A stretch of 64,000 nucleotides of DNA from Agrobacterium tumefaciens (GTDB taxonomy: Bacteria; Pseudomonadota; Alphaproteobacteria; Rhizobiales; Rhizobiaceae), in contig NZ_WJOK01000017.1 in assembly GCF_009649785.1 (NCBI RefSeq), forward strand, positions 61,779-125,778. Reading direction: 5' to 3'. Numbering within the stretch: position 1 is the first letter of the stretch; every line of letters begins with the position of its first letter. The notes beneath the pieces were generated by a model. The model ran no database searches, was not told where the DNA came from, and saw nothing but the letters and a program-made list of their open reading frames with translations. The translations under genes and the position numbers were made by a program. This document shows positions 1 to 9,145 of this stretch, in pieces.

Positions 1-66
1 CTTGACGCCACGCCTTTCGCCAACGCAATCTTGCCGCGCAGGTCATTTTTCCTTGGGAGGGGAAGA

Positions 67-165
67 ATGGCCACGACAGGACAGGCCGCGCATTTGATCG
101 CTCCTGTCCTTGCACATGGTTCGCCACGCCGGGGAGGGAGTGAGACCCGGCCTTTTGGGAGGTAA
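67..165 (+). CDS. possible 32-residue leader ORF before hppA
   Basis: ATG at 67 follows a strong Shine-Dalgarno run (GGGAGGGG, 55-62). The frame runs 32 codons to a TAA at 163-165. It is in the same frame as hppA, and the hppA ribosome binding site (GGGAGG, 157-162) lies inside its last two codons, so translation of the two could be coupled. No family is recognised and the peptide is small and basic near its end. It may be a leader peptide or simply a chance frame. Confidence 0.35.
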   Translation: MATTGQAAHLIAPVLAHGSPRRGGSETRPFGR

Positions 166-171
166 GTGCGC

Positions 172-2310
172 ATGACCGTAATACCCATAGTGATTTTATG
201 TGGGGTCCTGTCCGTGGTTTACGCGGCATGGACGACCAGGAGCGTTCTCGCTGCCGATCAGGGCAACGAGCGTATGCGTGAAATAGCAGGTTTTATCCGT
301 GAAGGTGCGCAGGCTTATCTCACCCGTCAATATCTCACCATCGCCATCGTCGGATTGATTGTCGCCGTTCTCGCCTGGTATCTGCTGTCGGCTCTCGCGG
401 CCATCGGGTTTATCATCGGCGCCGTGCTTTCGGGTGCTGCCGGTTTCATCGGCATGCATGTCTCCGTCCGTGCCAATCTGCGCACCGCACAAGCCGCATC
501 CCACAGCCTTGCCGCCGGTCTCGACATCGCGTTCAAATCAGGCGCCATCACGGGCATGCTGGTGGCTGGCCTCGCGCTGCTTGGCGTATCCATCTATTAT
601 TTCATCCTCACCTCGGTGCTCGGCCATGCGCCCGGATCGCGTGAGGTGATTGACGCGCTGGTGTCGCTCGGTTTCGGCGCTTCGCTTATCTCCATCTTCG
701 CCCGTCTCGGCGGTGGCATCTTCACCAAGGGTGCAGATGTCGGCGGCGATCTCGTCGGCAAGGTCGAAGCAGGCATTCCCGAGGACGACCCCCGCAACCC
801 GGCAACCATCGCCGACAATGTCGGCGACAACGTCGGCGATTGCGCCGGAATGGCGGCCGACCTTTTCGAGACCTATGCCGTCTCGGTGGTCGCAACCATG
901 GTGCTTGCGGCGATCTTCTTTGCCGGAACGCCGATACTGGAAAGCGCGATGGTCTACCCGCTGGCCATTTGCGGCGCCTGCATCCTGACCTCGATTGCCG
1001 GCACCTTCTTCGTCAAGCTGGGCACCAACAACTCCATCATGGGCGCTCTCTATAAAGGGCTGATTGCCACCGGTGTCTTCTCGATTGCGGGGCTTGCCGT
1101 GGCAACTTACGCGACCGTGGGCTGGGGTACCATCGGCACGGTTGCCGGAATGGAGATTACCGGCACAAACCTCTTCCTGTGCGGGCTGGTCGGCCTTGTG
1201 GTAACAGCGCTGATCGTCGTCATCACCGAATATTATACCGGCACCAACAAACGCCCGGTCAATTCCATCGCGCAGGCTTCGGTCACGGGCCACGGCACCA
1301 ACGTCATCCAGGGTCTTGCAGTCTCGCTGGAATCGACGGCGCTGCCGGCGCTTGTCATCGTTGGCGGCATCATCGGCACCTACCAGCTCGGTGGCCTGTT
1401 CGGCACGGGCATCGCGGTCACCGCCATGCTTGGTCTGGCGGGCATGATCGTGGCGCTCGACGCCTTCGGTCCGGTGACTGACAATGCCGGCGGCATTGCC
1501 GAAATGGCCGGTCTCGACCCGGATGTGCGTAAGGCGACCGACGCGCTGGATGCCGTCGGCAACACCACCAAGGCGGTGACCAAGGGTTACGCCATCGGCT
1601 CTGCCGGTCTCGGCGCGCTGGTGCTGTTTGCCGCCTATTCCAACGACCTGTCCTATTTCGCTGCCAATGGCGATACCTATCCTTACTTCAAGGATATCGG
1701 CGAAATATCCTTCAGCCTTGCCAATCCTTACGTCGTTGCCGGTCTGCTGTTCGGCGGCCTCATTCCGTATCTCTTTGGCGGTATCGCCATGACGGCGGTG
1801 GGCAAGGCGGCAAGCTCGATCGTCGAGGAAGTTCGCCGCCAGTTCCGCGAAAAGCCTGGCATCATGGCAGGAACGGAAAAACCGGACTACGGCAGGGCGG
1901 TCGATCTTTTGACCAAGGCGGCGATCAAGGAGATGATCATTCCGTCGCTGTTGCCGGTTCTGGCGCCGCTCGTCGTTTATTTCGGCGTGCTGCTTATCTC
2001 AGGTTCCAAGGCCTCTGCCTTTGCCGCACTCGGTGCATCGTTGCTTGGCGTCATCATCAACGGCCTGTTCGTGGCGATTTCCATGACCTCCGGTGGTGGT
2101 GCGTGGGATAACGCCAAGAAAAGCTTCGAGGATGGCTTCATCGACAAGGACGGCGTGCGCCACGTCAAGGGTTCGGACGCCCACAAGGCGTCGGTTACGG
2201 GCGATACGGTGGGCGATCCCTACAAGGATACCGCCGGTCCGGCGGTCAACCCGGCTATCAAGATCACCAATATCGTGGCGCTACTGCTATTGGCGGTTCT
2301 CGCCCACTAA
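172..2310 (+). CDS. hppA: K+-independent H+-translocating inorganic pyrophosphatase
   Basis: A membrane-integral pyrophosphatase of 712 aa that couples PPi hydrolysis to proton export or to acidocalcisome acidification. About 16 hydrophobic segments are visible. The substrate loop contains DVGGDLVGK followed by the Asp-rich [11 protein letters not shown]. The motif [10 protein letters not shown] near residue 463 carries Lys (about 467) at the position that marks the K+-independent, proton-pumping subfamily (family knowledge). The ATG at 172 is preferred over the GTG at 166 because GGGAGG (157-162) lies nine bases upstream of it. It ends in a strong hairpin shared with the convergent bamE. Confidence 0.95.
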   Translation: MTVIPIVILCGVLSVVYAAWTTRSVLAADQGNERMREIAGFIREGAQAYLTRQYLTIAIVGLIVAVLAWYLLSALAAIGFIIGAVLSGAAGFIGMHVSVRANLRTAQAASHSLAAGLDIAFKSGAITGMLVAGLALLGVSIYYFILTSVLGHAPGSREVIDALVSLGFGASLISIFARLGGGIFTKGADVGGDLVGKVEAGIPEDDPRNPATIADNVGDNVGDCAGMAADLFETYAVSVVATMVLAAIFFAGTPILESAMVYPLAICGACILTSIAGTFFVKLGTNNSIMGALYKGLIATGVFSIAGLAVATYATVGWGTIGTVAGMEITGTNLFLCGLVGLVVTALIVVITEYYTGTNKRPVNSIAQASVTGHGTNVIQGLAVSLESTALPALVIVGGIIGTYQLGGLFGTGIAVTAMLGLAGMIVALDAFGPVTDNAGGIAEMAGLDPDVRKATDALDAVGNTTKAVTKGYAIGSAGLGALVLFAAYSNDLSYFAANGDTYPYFKDIGEISFSLANPYVVAGLLFGGLIPYLFGGIAMTAVGKAASSIVEEVRRQFREKPGIMAGTEKPDYGRAVDLLTKAAIKEMIIPSLLPVLAPLVVYFGVLLISGSKASAFAALGASLLGVIINGLFVAISMTSGGGAWDNAKKSFEDGFIDKDGVRHVKGSDAHKASVTGDTVGDPYKDTAGPAVNPAIKITNIVALLLLAVLAH

Positions 2311-2333
2311 GGAGTTGCAGCATCGACAAAGAA

Positions 2334-2363
2334 AAAGGCCCGGGGAGCGATCTCCGGGCCTTT
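2334..2363. terminator. bidirectional hairpin terminator between hppA and bamE
   Basis: A 13-bp stem (2334-2346 with 2351-2363, one G-U pair) around a GCGA tetraloop, with A runs before it and T-rich sequence after it. It sits between two convergent genes and can serve both. Confidence 0.85.
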
Positions 2364-2385
2364 GAATTTTCGTTCCGTCTTCCGA

Positions 2386-2916
2386 TCAGGGGGTGTTGCC
2401 GCTCTGGCCAAGAATGCTCTTGGCGATGTTGGCGCCCGAGGTGCCGCCGGACAGCAGCTGCTGCAGGAAGGTGAGATCCTTGCCGCCTGTCGGGGTGGTA
2501 CGCGAAATCGTGTCGAAGACCTTGCCGTCCTGCAGCGCGTAATTGGCCTTACGCTCGATTACGCCGTCCTTGTTGAAATAGATCGCGAGAATGTTCTGTT
2601 CGACCAACGTCGGCTTCATGAAAGCGGCGCGGCGCACACGCTTCTGCGAGATGTAATAGAAAACCTCGTTGCCGAACGTCGCCGTGGTGGAGGGCGTGCC
2701 CATGGTCAGCAGAACCTGCTCGCGGCTGGAACCTTCCGGGATCAGCTGAAGCGACTGCTCGTCCATGACGTAGCCGTTGTGGAACACATCGGTGGTGCTG
2801 GTGCAGGCGGAAAGCAGGGTGGACGCGACGACGATTGCGATGGCGGTCTTGCCCAGAATTTTACCGTGACTTGCGGATTTCTGCTTGCTCAACTGCTTTT
2901 CCCCGACTGCGATCAT
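2386..2916 (-). CDS. bamE: outer membrane assembly lipoprotein BamE (SmpA/OmlA)
   Basis: A 176-aa lipoprotein of the BamE family, a component of the BAM complex that inserts beta-barrel proteins into the outer membrane. A basic N-terminus, a hydrophobic segment and the lipobox LLSAC (Cys38 from this start) mark it for lipidation. The body has the family features: an early G(Y/F)-type segment, then GSSREQVLLTMGTPS and a FYYISQ strand. The ATG at 2916 was chosen because it gives a normal lipoprotein signal; an upstream start at 2973 would add 19 residues unlike a signal peptide. It is divergent from the next gene, with an inverted repeat in its upstream region. Confidence 0.88.
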   Translation of the reverse strand: MIAVGEKQLSKQKSASHGKILGKTAIAIVVASTLLSACTSTTDVFHNGYVMDEQSLQLIPEGSSREQVLLTMGTPSTTATFGNEVFYYISQKRVRRAAFMKPTLVEQNILAIYFNKDGVIERKANYALQDGKVFDTISRTTPTGGKDLTFLQQLLSGGTSGANIAKSILGQSGNTP

Positions 2917-2941
2917 GAATGGCACCTTCCGGCATTGCGTG

Positions 2942-2960
2942 GTGCACAGTGTCTGTGCAC
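2942..2960. promoter_or_regulatory. perfect inverted repeat upstream of bamE
   Basis: GTGCACAG, three bases, then CTGTGCAC. The repeat lies 26-44 bases upstream of the bamE start, just downstream (on the minus strand) of a TTGACA hexamer at 2973-2968. It sits where an operator or a -10 region would be. The regulator is unknown. Confidence 0.45.
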
Positions 2961-3186
2961 ATGATTGTGTCAATCCGGGGACGGAAAATCCCGATCACCC
3001 CCCAAATTCAACGCTTTCACGGCCTTTGGAAACTCTTCCGGTCTCTTAGACTGTTTCAGCCGAAAGACGAACGTGACCGCGACAGCATTGCAATTCGTGG
3101 ATGCTTCGGTAAACCAGCTTTGGCGATCATGCAACAAGTGCGATAGGCGGGTGAGCGAATTCACCAGCCCCGTTCGGAAAAAAACG

Positions 3187-3726
3187 ATGATATTCGGGCT
3201 GTTCAGACAGAAAAACAACAACCGCGCCATAGTAGACCGGCAATATGCGATCCTGACGGCTGCGGCCCGCACGCCCGCTTTTTATCTTGATCTCGGCGTT
3301 CCGGACACGGTGATGGGCCGCTTCGAGATGCTGTCGATCATCATGATTCTCTATTTCCGCCGCACCAAATCCTCCGGTGTGAGCGGGCAGGAAATCGCCC
3401 AGGAGATCGTCGACGCCTTTTTTCAGGATATCGACCATTCCATCCGTGAGCTCGGCATTGGCGACCAGGGCGTGCCGAAGCGCATGAAGAAATTTGCCGG
3501 TATGTTCTACGGGCGGCTCGAATCCTATGCGGCGGCGCTGGATGCATCCGACCCCGTTGCCCTTGCCGCAGCGCTCCGGCGCAATATATACCCCCAGACA
3601 GATGAGAAGGCACCGGAACTGGACGGGCTTGCGGACTGGATGATGGAGGCGTCTTCCACCCTTTCCGCAGGCTCCGAAGAAACGATAGCAACCGGAAGCC
3701 TGAAGCTGCCTTTGCCTGGACTATGA
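3187..3726 (+). CDS. ubiquinol-cytochrome c chaperone family protein (CBP3-like)
   Basis: A 179-aa member of the CBP3/UQCC1 chaperone family, which in mitochondria helps cytochrome b maturation for the bc1 complex; the bacterial role is inferred. Family-like features are an N-terminal basic MIFGLFRQK segment, ARTPAFYLDLGVPDTVMGRFEM, then a helical run containing EIVDAFFQDIDHSIRELGIGDQGVPKRMK. The ATG at 3187 gives the usual family length; an in-frame start at 2965 would add 74 residues without family character. Its stop overlaps the yceD start (ATGA), so the two are translationally coupled. Confidence 0.85.
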   Translation: MIFGLFRQKNNNRAIVDRQYAILTAAARTPAFYLDLGVPDTVMGRFEMLSIIMILYFRRTKSSGVSGQEIAQEIVDAFFQDIDHSIRELGIGDQGVPKRMKKFAGMFYGRLESYAAALDASDPVALAAALRRNIYPQTDEKAPELDGLADWMMEASSTLSAGSEETIATGSLKLPLPGL

Positions 3727-4298
3727 GGTTTACGATGAACGCGCGACACGCCGCAAATGACGATCTGCCTTTTTCCTACCCCGTAAAGGTAGGCCATATT
3801 TCCGCCAATCCGGTGAGGATTGGTCTTGAAGCCAATGCCGAGGAACTGAAGGCGCTGGCGAAATTCTGGGATGTGGTTTCCGTCGAATATCTGAAGGCGG
3901 AACTGCAGGTTACCCGCTGGAAGAGGGATGGCGTGAAGATCAAGGGCGAGGTGCATGCGGCCGTGACCCAGTCCTGCGTCGTGACGCTGGAGCCGGTTTC
4001 CAGCAAGATCGACGAGAGCGTCGAGCATATTTTCGTTCCGGAAGGATCGAAGCTGGCGAGGATGGTCACCAATGAGGAAGGGGAGATCGTACTCGATCCC
4101 AATGGCCCTGACATTCCCGACCAGTTCACCGGCGACAGCATTGATGTTGGCGCGACTGTTGCGGAATTCGCAGCCCTTGCGATCGATCCCTATCCGCGCA
4201 AATCGGATATCGAATTTACCGATACGACCGAAAATGAGCCTGAAGAAGAAAAGCGTCCGTCGCCTTTCGCCGTGTTGAAAGACTGGAAAAAAGACTGA
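3723..4298 (+). CDS. yceD: YceD/DUF177 family protein
   Basis: A 191-aa DUF177 (YceD) protein. The family is implicated in 23S rRNA accumulation or ribosome assembly and is usually linked to rpmF or plsX. The central TQSCVVTLEPV and the acidic tail ending in PFAVLKDWK are typical. The start overlaps the preceding stop by four bases, and plsX follows about 100 bases later. No rpmF is present here, as is usual in this order. Confidence 0.85.
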   Translation: MRFTMNARHAANDDLPFSYPVKVGHISANPVRIGLEANAEELKALAKFWDVVSVEYLKAELQVTRWKRDGVKIKGEVHAAVTQSCVVTLEPVSSKIDESVEHIFVPEGSKLARMVTNEEGEIVLDPNGPDIPDQFTGDSIDVGATVAEFAALAIDPYPRKSDIEFTDTTENEPEEEKRPSPFAVLKDWKKD

Positions 4299-4397
4299 AT
4301 GCGCCGCCGGGCTGAAATAATTTTATTGTAACACAGGCCGGAACAGGTATTTTCGCGCAAAATCCGCTTGAGTGGCGGCAAAAAGGATAAGGGACGA

Positions 4398-5459
4398 GTG
4401 ATCAGAATAGCGATTGACGTCATGGGTGGCGATTTCGGCCCTGATGTTGCCATACCCGGTGCCGCCAAGGCGCTTGAACGGCACAACGATGTGACTTTTC
4501 TGCTCTACGGGCAGAAAAGCAAGTGCGACCCCATTCTGGCACAATATCCCGCACTTCGGGAAAAATCGGTCTTTCACGATTGTGAAATCTCGGTCGCCAT
4601 GGACGAAAAGCCAAGTCAGGCGCTTCGTCGTGGCCGCTATGTCTCCAGCATGTGGCGCGCCATCGAGGCCGTGAAGCTCGGTGAAGCGGACGTCGTCGTA
4701 TCCGCCGGCAATACCGGCGCGCTGATGGCCATGGCCAAATTCTGTTTGCGCACCATGGCGCGGGTGGAACGCCCGGCCATCGCCGGCATATGGCCGACGC
4801 TGAAAGGCGAAAGCATCGTGCTCGATGTTGGTGCCACGATTGGCGCCGATTCCCAGCAATTGCTCGATTTTGCCCTGATGGGCGGCGCCATGGCGCGTGC
4901 GCTTTTCGATATCGACCGTCCGACCGTCGGTTTGCTGAATGTCGGCGTCGAGGAGGTGAAGGGTCAGGAAGAGGTCCGTGAAGCCGGACGGCTGATCCGC
5001 GAGGCCGATCTAGGCACCATCGATTACCGCGGTTTCGTCGAGGGTGACGACATTGGCAAGGGCACGGTGGATGTGGTGGTGACCGAAGGTTTCACCGGCA
5101 ACATTGCGCTCAAAGCCGCCGAAGGCACGGCGCGCCAGATCACCACGCTTCTGCGTGAGGCGATCTCCCGCAGCTTCTTTGCCAAGATCGGTTATATTCT
5201 CGCGAAAAGCGCTTTCGATGTGCTGCGAGAAAAAATGGACCCGCGCAAGGTCAATGGCGGCGTGTTTCTCGGCCTGAACGGCATTGTCATCAAAAGCCAT
5301 GGCGGCACGGATGCCATCGGTTTTGCCTCCGCGGTCGATGTCGGCTACGACATGGTCCATAACGGTCTTACAGCAAAAATTGAAAACGATCTGAAGATTT
5401 ACCACGCAAGACGGCTTCCGCCCCCGGCGCCCGAAGCTCTCGTGGCTGACGAGGAATAA
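4398..5459 (+). CDS. plsX: phosphate acyltransferase PlsX
   Basis: A 353-aa PlsX that makes acyl-phosphate from acyl-ACP for phospholipid synthesis; it acts peripherally at the membrane. The N-terminus [23 protein letters not shown], and [14 protein letters not shown] are hallmarks. GTG at 4398 is chosen because AAGG(A)/GGGA sequences lie upstream and it yields the canonical N-terminus; a TTG at 4368 would add ten polar residues. fabH begins four bases after its stop, forming the classic plsX-fabH pair. Confidence 0.95.
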   Translation: MIRIAIDVMGGDFGPDVAIPGAAKALERHNDVTFLLYGQKSKCDPILAQYPALREKSVFHDCEISVAMDEKPSQALRRGRYVSSMWRAIEAVKLGEADVVVSAGNTGALMAMAKFCLRTMARVERPAIAGIWPTLKGESIVLDVGATIGADSQQLLDFALMGGAMARALFDIDRPTVGLLNVGVEEVKGQEEVREAGRLIREADLGTIDYRGFVEGDDIGKGTVDVVVTEGFTGNIALKAAEGTARQITTLLREAISRSFFAKIGYILAKSAFDVLREKMDPRKVNGGVFLGLNGIVIKSHGGTDAIGFASAVDVGYDMVHNGLTAKIENDLKIYHARRLPPPAPEALVADEE

Positions 5460-5463
5460 GGGA

Positions 5464-6435
5464 ATGATCCGCTCTATCGTACGTGGTTTCGGGGCAGCGC
5501 TTCCGAAGCGTGTCATGACCAATAGTGAAATCGAAGGGGTCGTAGAGACTTCCGATGAATGGATCGTGCAGCGCACGGGCATTCGTCAGCGCTACATAGC
5601 GGGAGAAGGTGAGACCACCGCTTCGCTCGGCGAGGCTGCGGCGCGTGCGGCGCTCGACAATGCCGGCCTGACGCCCGATGATATCGACCTCATCATTCTG
5701 GCAACTTCGACACCGGACAATACATTTCCGGCAACGGCGGTAAACATCCAGAACCGTCTCGGCATGACCCACGGTTTCGCCTTCGACATGCAGGCCGTCT
5801 GCTCCGGCTTCGTCTATGCCGTGGCCACCGCCGATCTTTACATTCGCGGCGGCATGGCCAAGCGCGTGCTGGTGATCGGCGCCGAAACATTCTCGCGCAT
5901 TCTCGACTGGAAGGACCGCACCACCTGCGTTCTGTTCGGTGATGGTGCAGGCGCACTCGTAATCGAGGCAGGCGAAGGCGAAGGTACTTCCAGCGATCGT
6001 GGCATCCTCACCTCGCAGCTGCGCTCCGACGGTTCGCACAAGGACAAGCTTTACGTCGATGGTGGACCTTCCACGACCGGCACGGTCGGCCATCTGCGCA
6101 TGGAAGGCCGGGAAGTGTTCAAGCACGCTGTCGGCATGATCACCGACGTCATCGAACAGGCTTTCGAGGCGACAGGCACGACGGCTGATGATCTCGACTG
6201 GCTCGTCCCGCATCAGGCCAACAAGCGCATCATCGACGGATCGGCAAAAAAGCTCAATATCGATCCGGAAAAAGTCGTCATCACCGTCGATAAGCATGGC
6301 AATACGTCGGCCGCATCCATTCCGCTGGCGCTTGCCGTTGCGGCCAGTGACGGACGCATCAAGAAAGGCGATCTGGTCATGCTGGAGGCGATGGGCGGCG
6401 GTTTCACCTGGGGCGCAGTGCTGCTGCGCTGGTAA
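5464..6435 (+). CDS. fabH: 3-oxoacyl-ACP synthase III (KAS III)
   Basis: A 323-aa condensing enzyme that starts fatty acid synthesis from acetyl-CoA and malonyl-ACP. The catalytic triad is visible: Cys113 in AVCSGF, His250 in PHQANKRI and Asn280 in HGNTSAAS. It ends with the family signature [13 protein letters not shown]. It follows plsX with a four-base gap and should share its transcript. Confidence 0.96.
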   Translation: MIRSIVRGFGAALPKRVMTNSEIEGVVETSDEWIVQRTGIRQRYIAGEGETTASLGEAAARAALDNAGLTPDDIDLIILATSTPDNTFPATAVNIQNRLGMTHGFAFDMQAVCSGFVYAVATADLYIRGGMAKRVLVIGAETFSRILDWKDRTTCVLFGDGAGALVIEAGEGEGTSSDRGILTSQLRSDGSHKDKLYVDGGPSTTGTVGHLRMEGREVFKHAVGMITDVIEQAFEATGTTADDLDWLVPHQANKRIIDGSAKKLNIDPEKVVITVDKHGNTSAASIPLALAVAASDGRIKKGDLVMLEAMGGGFTWGAVLLRW

Positions 6436-6605
6436 CGGCAAATTTTAGCGTTTACCGGGGCGTTGGCACAAAATCGGTTGTGATTTTTGCGGCAGTACCC
6501 CGTTCAAACGCGCTGAAGCGACCCCCGCGTGCGGCAAAACCGCGTCAGTCGCTCTAAGCCATTGCACTGATTGCCGAAAGCCTCAAATGAATCTGGAACA
6601 ATCCC

Positions 6606-6634
6606 TTGACCGGTCGCCACAAGGGAAATAATCT
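6606..6634 (+). promoter_or_regulatory. sigma-70-type promoter for ihfA
   Basis: TTGACC (6606-6611), 17-bp spacer, TAATCT (6629-6634), placed 45 bases before the ihfA start. The location fits independent transcription of ihfA. Confidence 0.5.
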
Positions 6635-6678
6635 CGGCGGCTCCTAGAGAAAAATTCAGACACGGTTTGTGGGGAAAA

Positions 6679-7017
6679 ATGGCCGGGAAGACAGTGACAC
6701 GCGCAGATCTTGCAGAATCTGTGTTTCGTAAAGTCGGGCTGTCCCGCACCGAATCCGCCGAACTGGTCGAAACGATCATCGACGAGATTTGTAATGCGAT
6801 CACGCGCGGCGAGGTCGTCAAGCTCTCGTCCTTCGCGACATTTCAGATCAGGGAAAAGAACGAGCGTATCGGCCGCAACCCGAAAACGGGTGAGGAAGTT
6901 CCGATTTCGCCACGCCGCGTCATGACCTTCAAGGCGTCAAACGTGCTGAAACAGCGAATCCTGAAGGCGCATACGGCTCGCAAGACCAAGCAAAAGGGTC
7001 AGAAAGCCGGGGCGTAA
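6679..7017 (+). CDS. ihfA: integration host factor subunit alpha
   Basis: A 112-aa HU/IHF family DNA-bending protein. The beta-arm segment [16 protein letters not shown], containing the Pro that intercalates DNA, is clear. The alpha subunit is indicated by [11 protein letters not shown] and the plsX-fabH-ihfA-merR context known in Rhizobiales. The ATG at 6679 has GGGG just upstream; a TTG at 6667 is in frame but less likely. The C-terminus has a Lys-rich extension, common in this group. Confidence 0.92.
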   Translation: MAGKTVTRADLAESVFRKVGLSRTESAELVETIIDEICNAITRGEVVKLSSFATFQIREKNERIGRNPKTGEEVPISPRRVMTFKASNVLKQRILKAHTARKTKQKGQKAGA

Positions 7018-7292
7018 GCCGGCTGTAACACGGGTTTTTTGCCGCATGGCAAGCCTTTATCCCCATTCTTCTTGTGAACATGCTTGAATTTCGACGTGCA
7101 AGCCGTTGAAATCTGGTCGACTCACATCATAATCAATTTTAGATAAATGGTATCTTGCCGCCACGGGCATCGGTGCGAGGATCGGGTTCGATTTTTCGCA
7201 AGACATGATGCACGGTATCGGCTGGTGAAAAGCGTTCTTGTTCAGTGTCCGGCTGGGTGCATGGCGCTCAAGGTCCGGATGGGAGTGGAAGT

Positions 7293-7826
7293 TTGGACAA
7301 AAGCCCCGACGCGTTTCGGACGATCAGTGAAGTGGCGGATGAGCTGAACCTGCCGCAGCACGTGCTGCGTTTCTGGGAAACGCGCTTTCCGCAGATCAAG
7401 CCGATGAAACGGGGCGGGGGCCGCCGTTATTACCGCCCTGATGATATCGATCTCCTCAAGGGCATTCGTCATCTTCTTTATGACCACGGCTACACCATCA
7501 AAGGTGTGCAGAAACTTCTGAAAACCAACGGAAACCGTTTCGTGGCGGCAATCGCGTCGGGCGATCTTGCTACCATGGAAGCCATCATGGCAGCGAGCGG
7601 CGAAAAGGAAGTTGCCGAACCGCGCGTGCTGGATCCGGACGGAGACGAGGTCGTCGGCCGCCCGAAAGCCAAGCCGAGCGGCCGATTTTTCGGCTTCGGC
7701 GGCGGTAACAGCGATACCGAGATATCGGTCGGCAAATCTGGCATCGGCAAGGATGACCAAGCGCTGTTGCAGGAGGCGCTGTTCGATCTTCTCGAATGCA
7801 AGCGGCTGCTTGATCAGGTTCGCTGA
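7293..7826 (+). CDS. MerR family transcriptional regulator (ihfA-linked)
   Basis: A 177-aa MerR-like regulator. The N-terminal winged HTH reads [30 protein letters not shown], followed by [19 protein letters not shown]. The C-terminal part is low-complexity then helical and has no metal-binding Cys pattern, so the ligand is unknown. It is the MerR protein regularly found after ihfA in Rhizobiales. TTG at 7293 is preferred: GGAG (7282-7285) is spaced correctly and the product starts just before the HTH. An in-frame start at 7245 is possible. Confidence 0.8.
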   Translation: MDKSPDAFRTISEVADELNLPQHVLRFWETRFPQIKPMKRGGGRRYYRPDDIDLLKGIRHLLYDHGYTIKGVQKLLKTNGNRFVAAIASGDLATMEAIMAASGEKEVAEPRVLDPDGDEVVGRPKAKPSGRFFGFGGGNSDTEISVGKSGIGKDDQALLQEALFDLLECKRLLDQVR

Positions 7827-7942
7827 TCGTTTTTCCACAACTCTGTTCGAGCATTTTCAGGAAAAGCGAAGGCGCTCTGGAATGCCAACCTTTCAGAAAC
7901 TCTCTTGACCGATAATGCGGCTCCGTAAAAAGGAGTCTGATC

Positions 7943-8671
7943 GTGAGCAATCGAAAACCGACAACGCGACGCCGTACGGCGAAGAAATCGGCCGGTGGCA
8001 GCGTTTGGCCCTGGGTGCTAATGCTGGGCGTCGTGGCCGGCGGCATTCAGGCTTACGAACATCGCGACAGTCTTATGCCGCAGCGGCATGTCGCGAAGGC
8101 AACATCCACGACGACAAATTCCCCCAAGATCGCCGTAGCCGCCAAACGCGAGACGGCCGCACCGGAGAAGGTGGCGGCCATCCGCCCCGCATCGCCGGTT
8201 TCACCGATCAATGGTCCGGTGCCGCCACGCTCGATTGCCATGCCGCCTGCGGCACAGCAGAGCCAGGTTGCCGCTATCCTGCCGGAAACACGCCCTTCGG
8301 TCGAAAAAGTCTCGCTGGGAGAAAAAAGCGGCGCCTTTGCCTTTTGTGGTCGCTCAGGTCTCACAAATTGCGTGGCCGATGGCAATACCTTCTGGATGAA
8401 GGGCGTGAAAATGCAGCTCGCCGGCATTGAGGTCCCGCAGATCGACCGGGCGCGATGCATGGAAGAGCGTCAGCGCGGTTTCATTGCCAAGGTGCGGTTG
8501 CGGGATATGTTGAATGCCGGCGCATTCGATGTGGCGTCGTCGGCAACAGCCGGCGGGCAAGCCATGGAACGCAAACGGATTTCACGTTCGGGCGTATCCT
8601 TTGCCGATCAACTCGTGCGGGAAGGCCTGGCTCATCCGGTCTCGGCAAAAAATCAGTCCTGGTGTGGCTAA
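7943..8671 (+). CDS. membrane-anchored SNase-like domain protein, catalytic residues lost
   Basis: 242 aa: a basic cytoplasmic N-terminus, one membrane segment (about 21-38), a Pro/Ala-rich linker to about 125, then a domain resembling staphylococcal (thermo)nuclease, probably periplasmic. Compared with the SNase consensus DGDT...RL..(V/I)D.PE, this protein has DGNT (146-149), Gln158 for Arg, Glu163 for Asp and Gln166 for Glu. The late ADQLVREGLAHPV segment is preserved. It is therefore likely not an active nuclease. GTG start at 7943 with AAAGGAGT upstream. Confidence 0.7.
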   Translation: MSNRKPTTRRRTAKKSAGGSVWPWVLMLGVVAGGIQAYEHRDSLMPQRHVAKATSTTTNSPKIAVAAKRETAAPEKVAAIRPASPVSPINGPVPPRSIAMPPAAQQSQVAAILPETRPSVEKVSLGEKSGAFAFCGRSGLTNCVADGNTFWMKGVKMQLAGIEVPQIDRARCMEERQRGFIAKVRLRDMLNAGAFDVASSATAGGQAMERKRISRSGVSFADQLVREGLAHPVSAKNQSWCG

Positions 8672-8812
8672 GGCGCGGTTGACCGAAACGGTGCGGCCTG
8701 TGTAGATGTGGCGCTGTCGGTGCTTGGGGTCAGGGTTTCGTTCGATCCTGCGCCTGAGGAATGACAAGGCAATTTTGTAGCGCCGGGGCCTGTTGGCACG
8801 CGGCGCGACAAT

Positions 8813-8898
8813 GCGGACGTGGCGAAATCGGTAGACGCAGCAGACTTAAAATCTGCCGACCATTGGTCTTGCGGGTTCAAGTCCCGCCGTCCGCACCA
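8813..8898 (+). tRNA. tRNA-Leu (anticodon TAA)
   Basis: The acceptor GCGGACG (8813-8819) pairs with CGTCCGC (8888-8894), followed by discriminator A and an encoded CCA. The anticodon loop CTTAAAA contains TAA. A long variable arm and GGTTCAAGTCC in the T loop identify a class II leucine tRNA. Confidence 0.96.
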
Positions 8899-9083
8899 TT
8901 TCCATCTCCAATTAAAAGATTTCTCTGCCGTTTTCCTGCGACATGCGGGCATTCGGGATGGATTCTGCGCCAGGATAGTCGATATCCGGGCAATCGATTG
9001 CATCATGACGGATGAGTCAGCCTAAAAAATGGGCTTGTTCACGCTCGCGGCATTTCTCCGTGAAAATCATCCAAAAGAGCCTA

Positions 9084-9114
9084 TTGACCTTGCCACGATG
9101 GGAAGCCCTATCTT
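9084..9114 (+). promoter_or_regulatory. CueR/HmrR-type copper promoter of copA
   Basis: TTGACC (9084-9089), an extended 19-bp spacer carrying the imperfect dyad CTTGCC...GGGAAG, and TATCTT (9109-9114). A 19-bp spacer with a central dyad is the signature of MerR-family metal promoters. A near-copy lies upstream of copZ at 19774-19744 on the other strand. Confidence 0.75.
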
Positions 9115-9145
9115 TTTTTTGTAAAGAGAAAAAGAGGTCATGCGC

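Noticed and set aside
5368..6441. 357-codon minus-strand frame
   Set aside because: Antisense to fabH, which has intact catalytic residues; no domain in the minus product.
7106..7135. Promoter TTGAAA-N18-TAATCA before the MerR gene
   Set aside because: Weak match and far from the start; not reported as a feature.
8819..9025. Short plus-strand frame
   Set aside because: It reads through tRNA-Leu.
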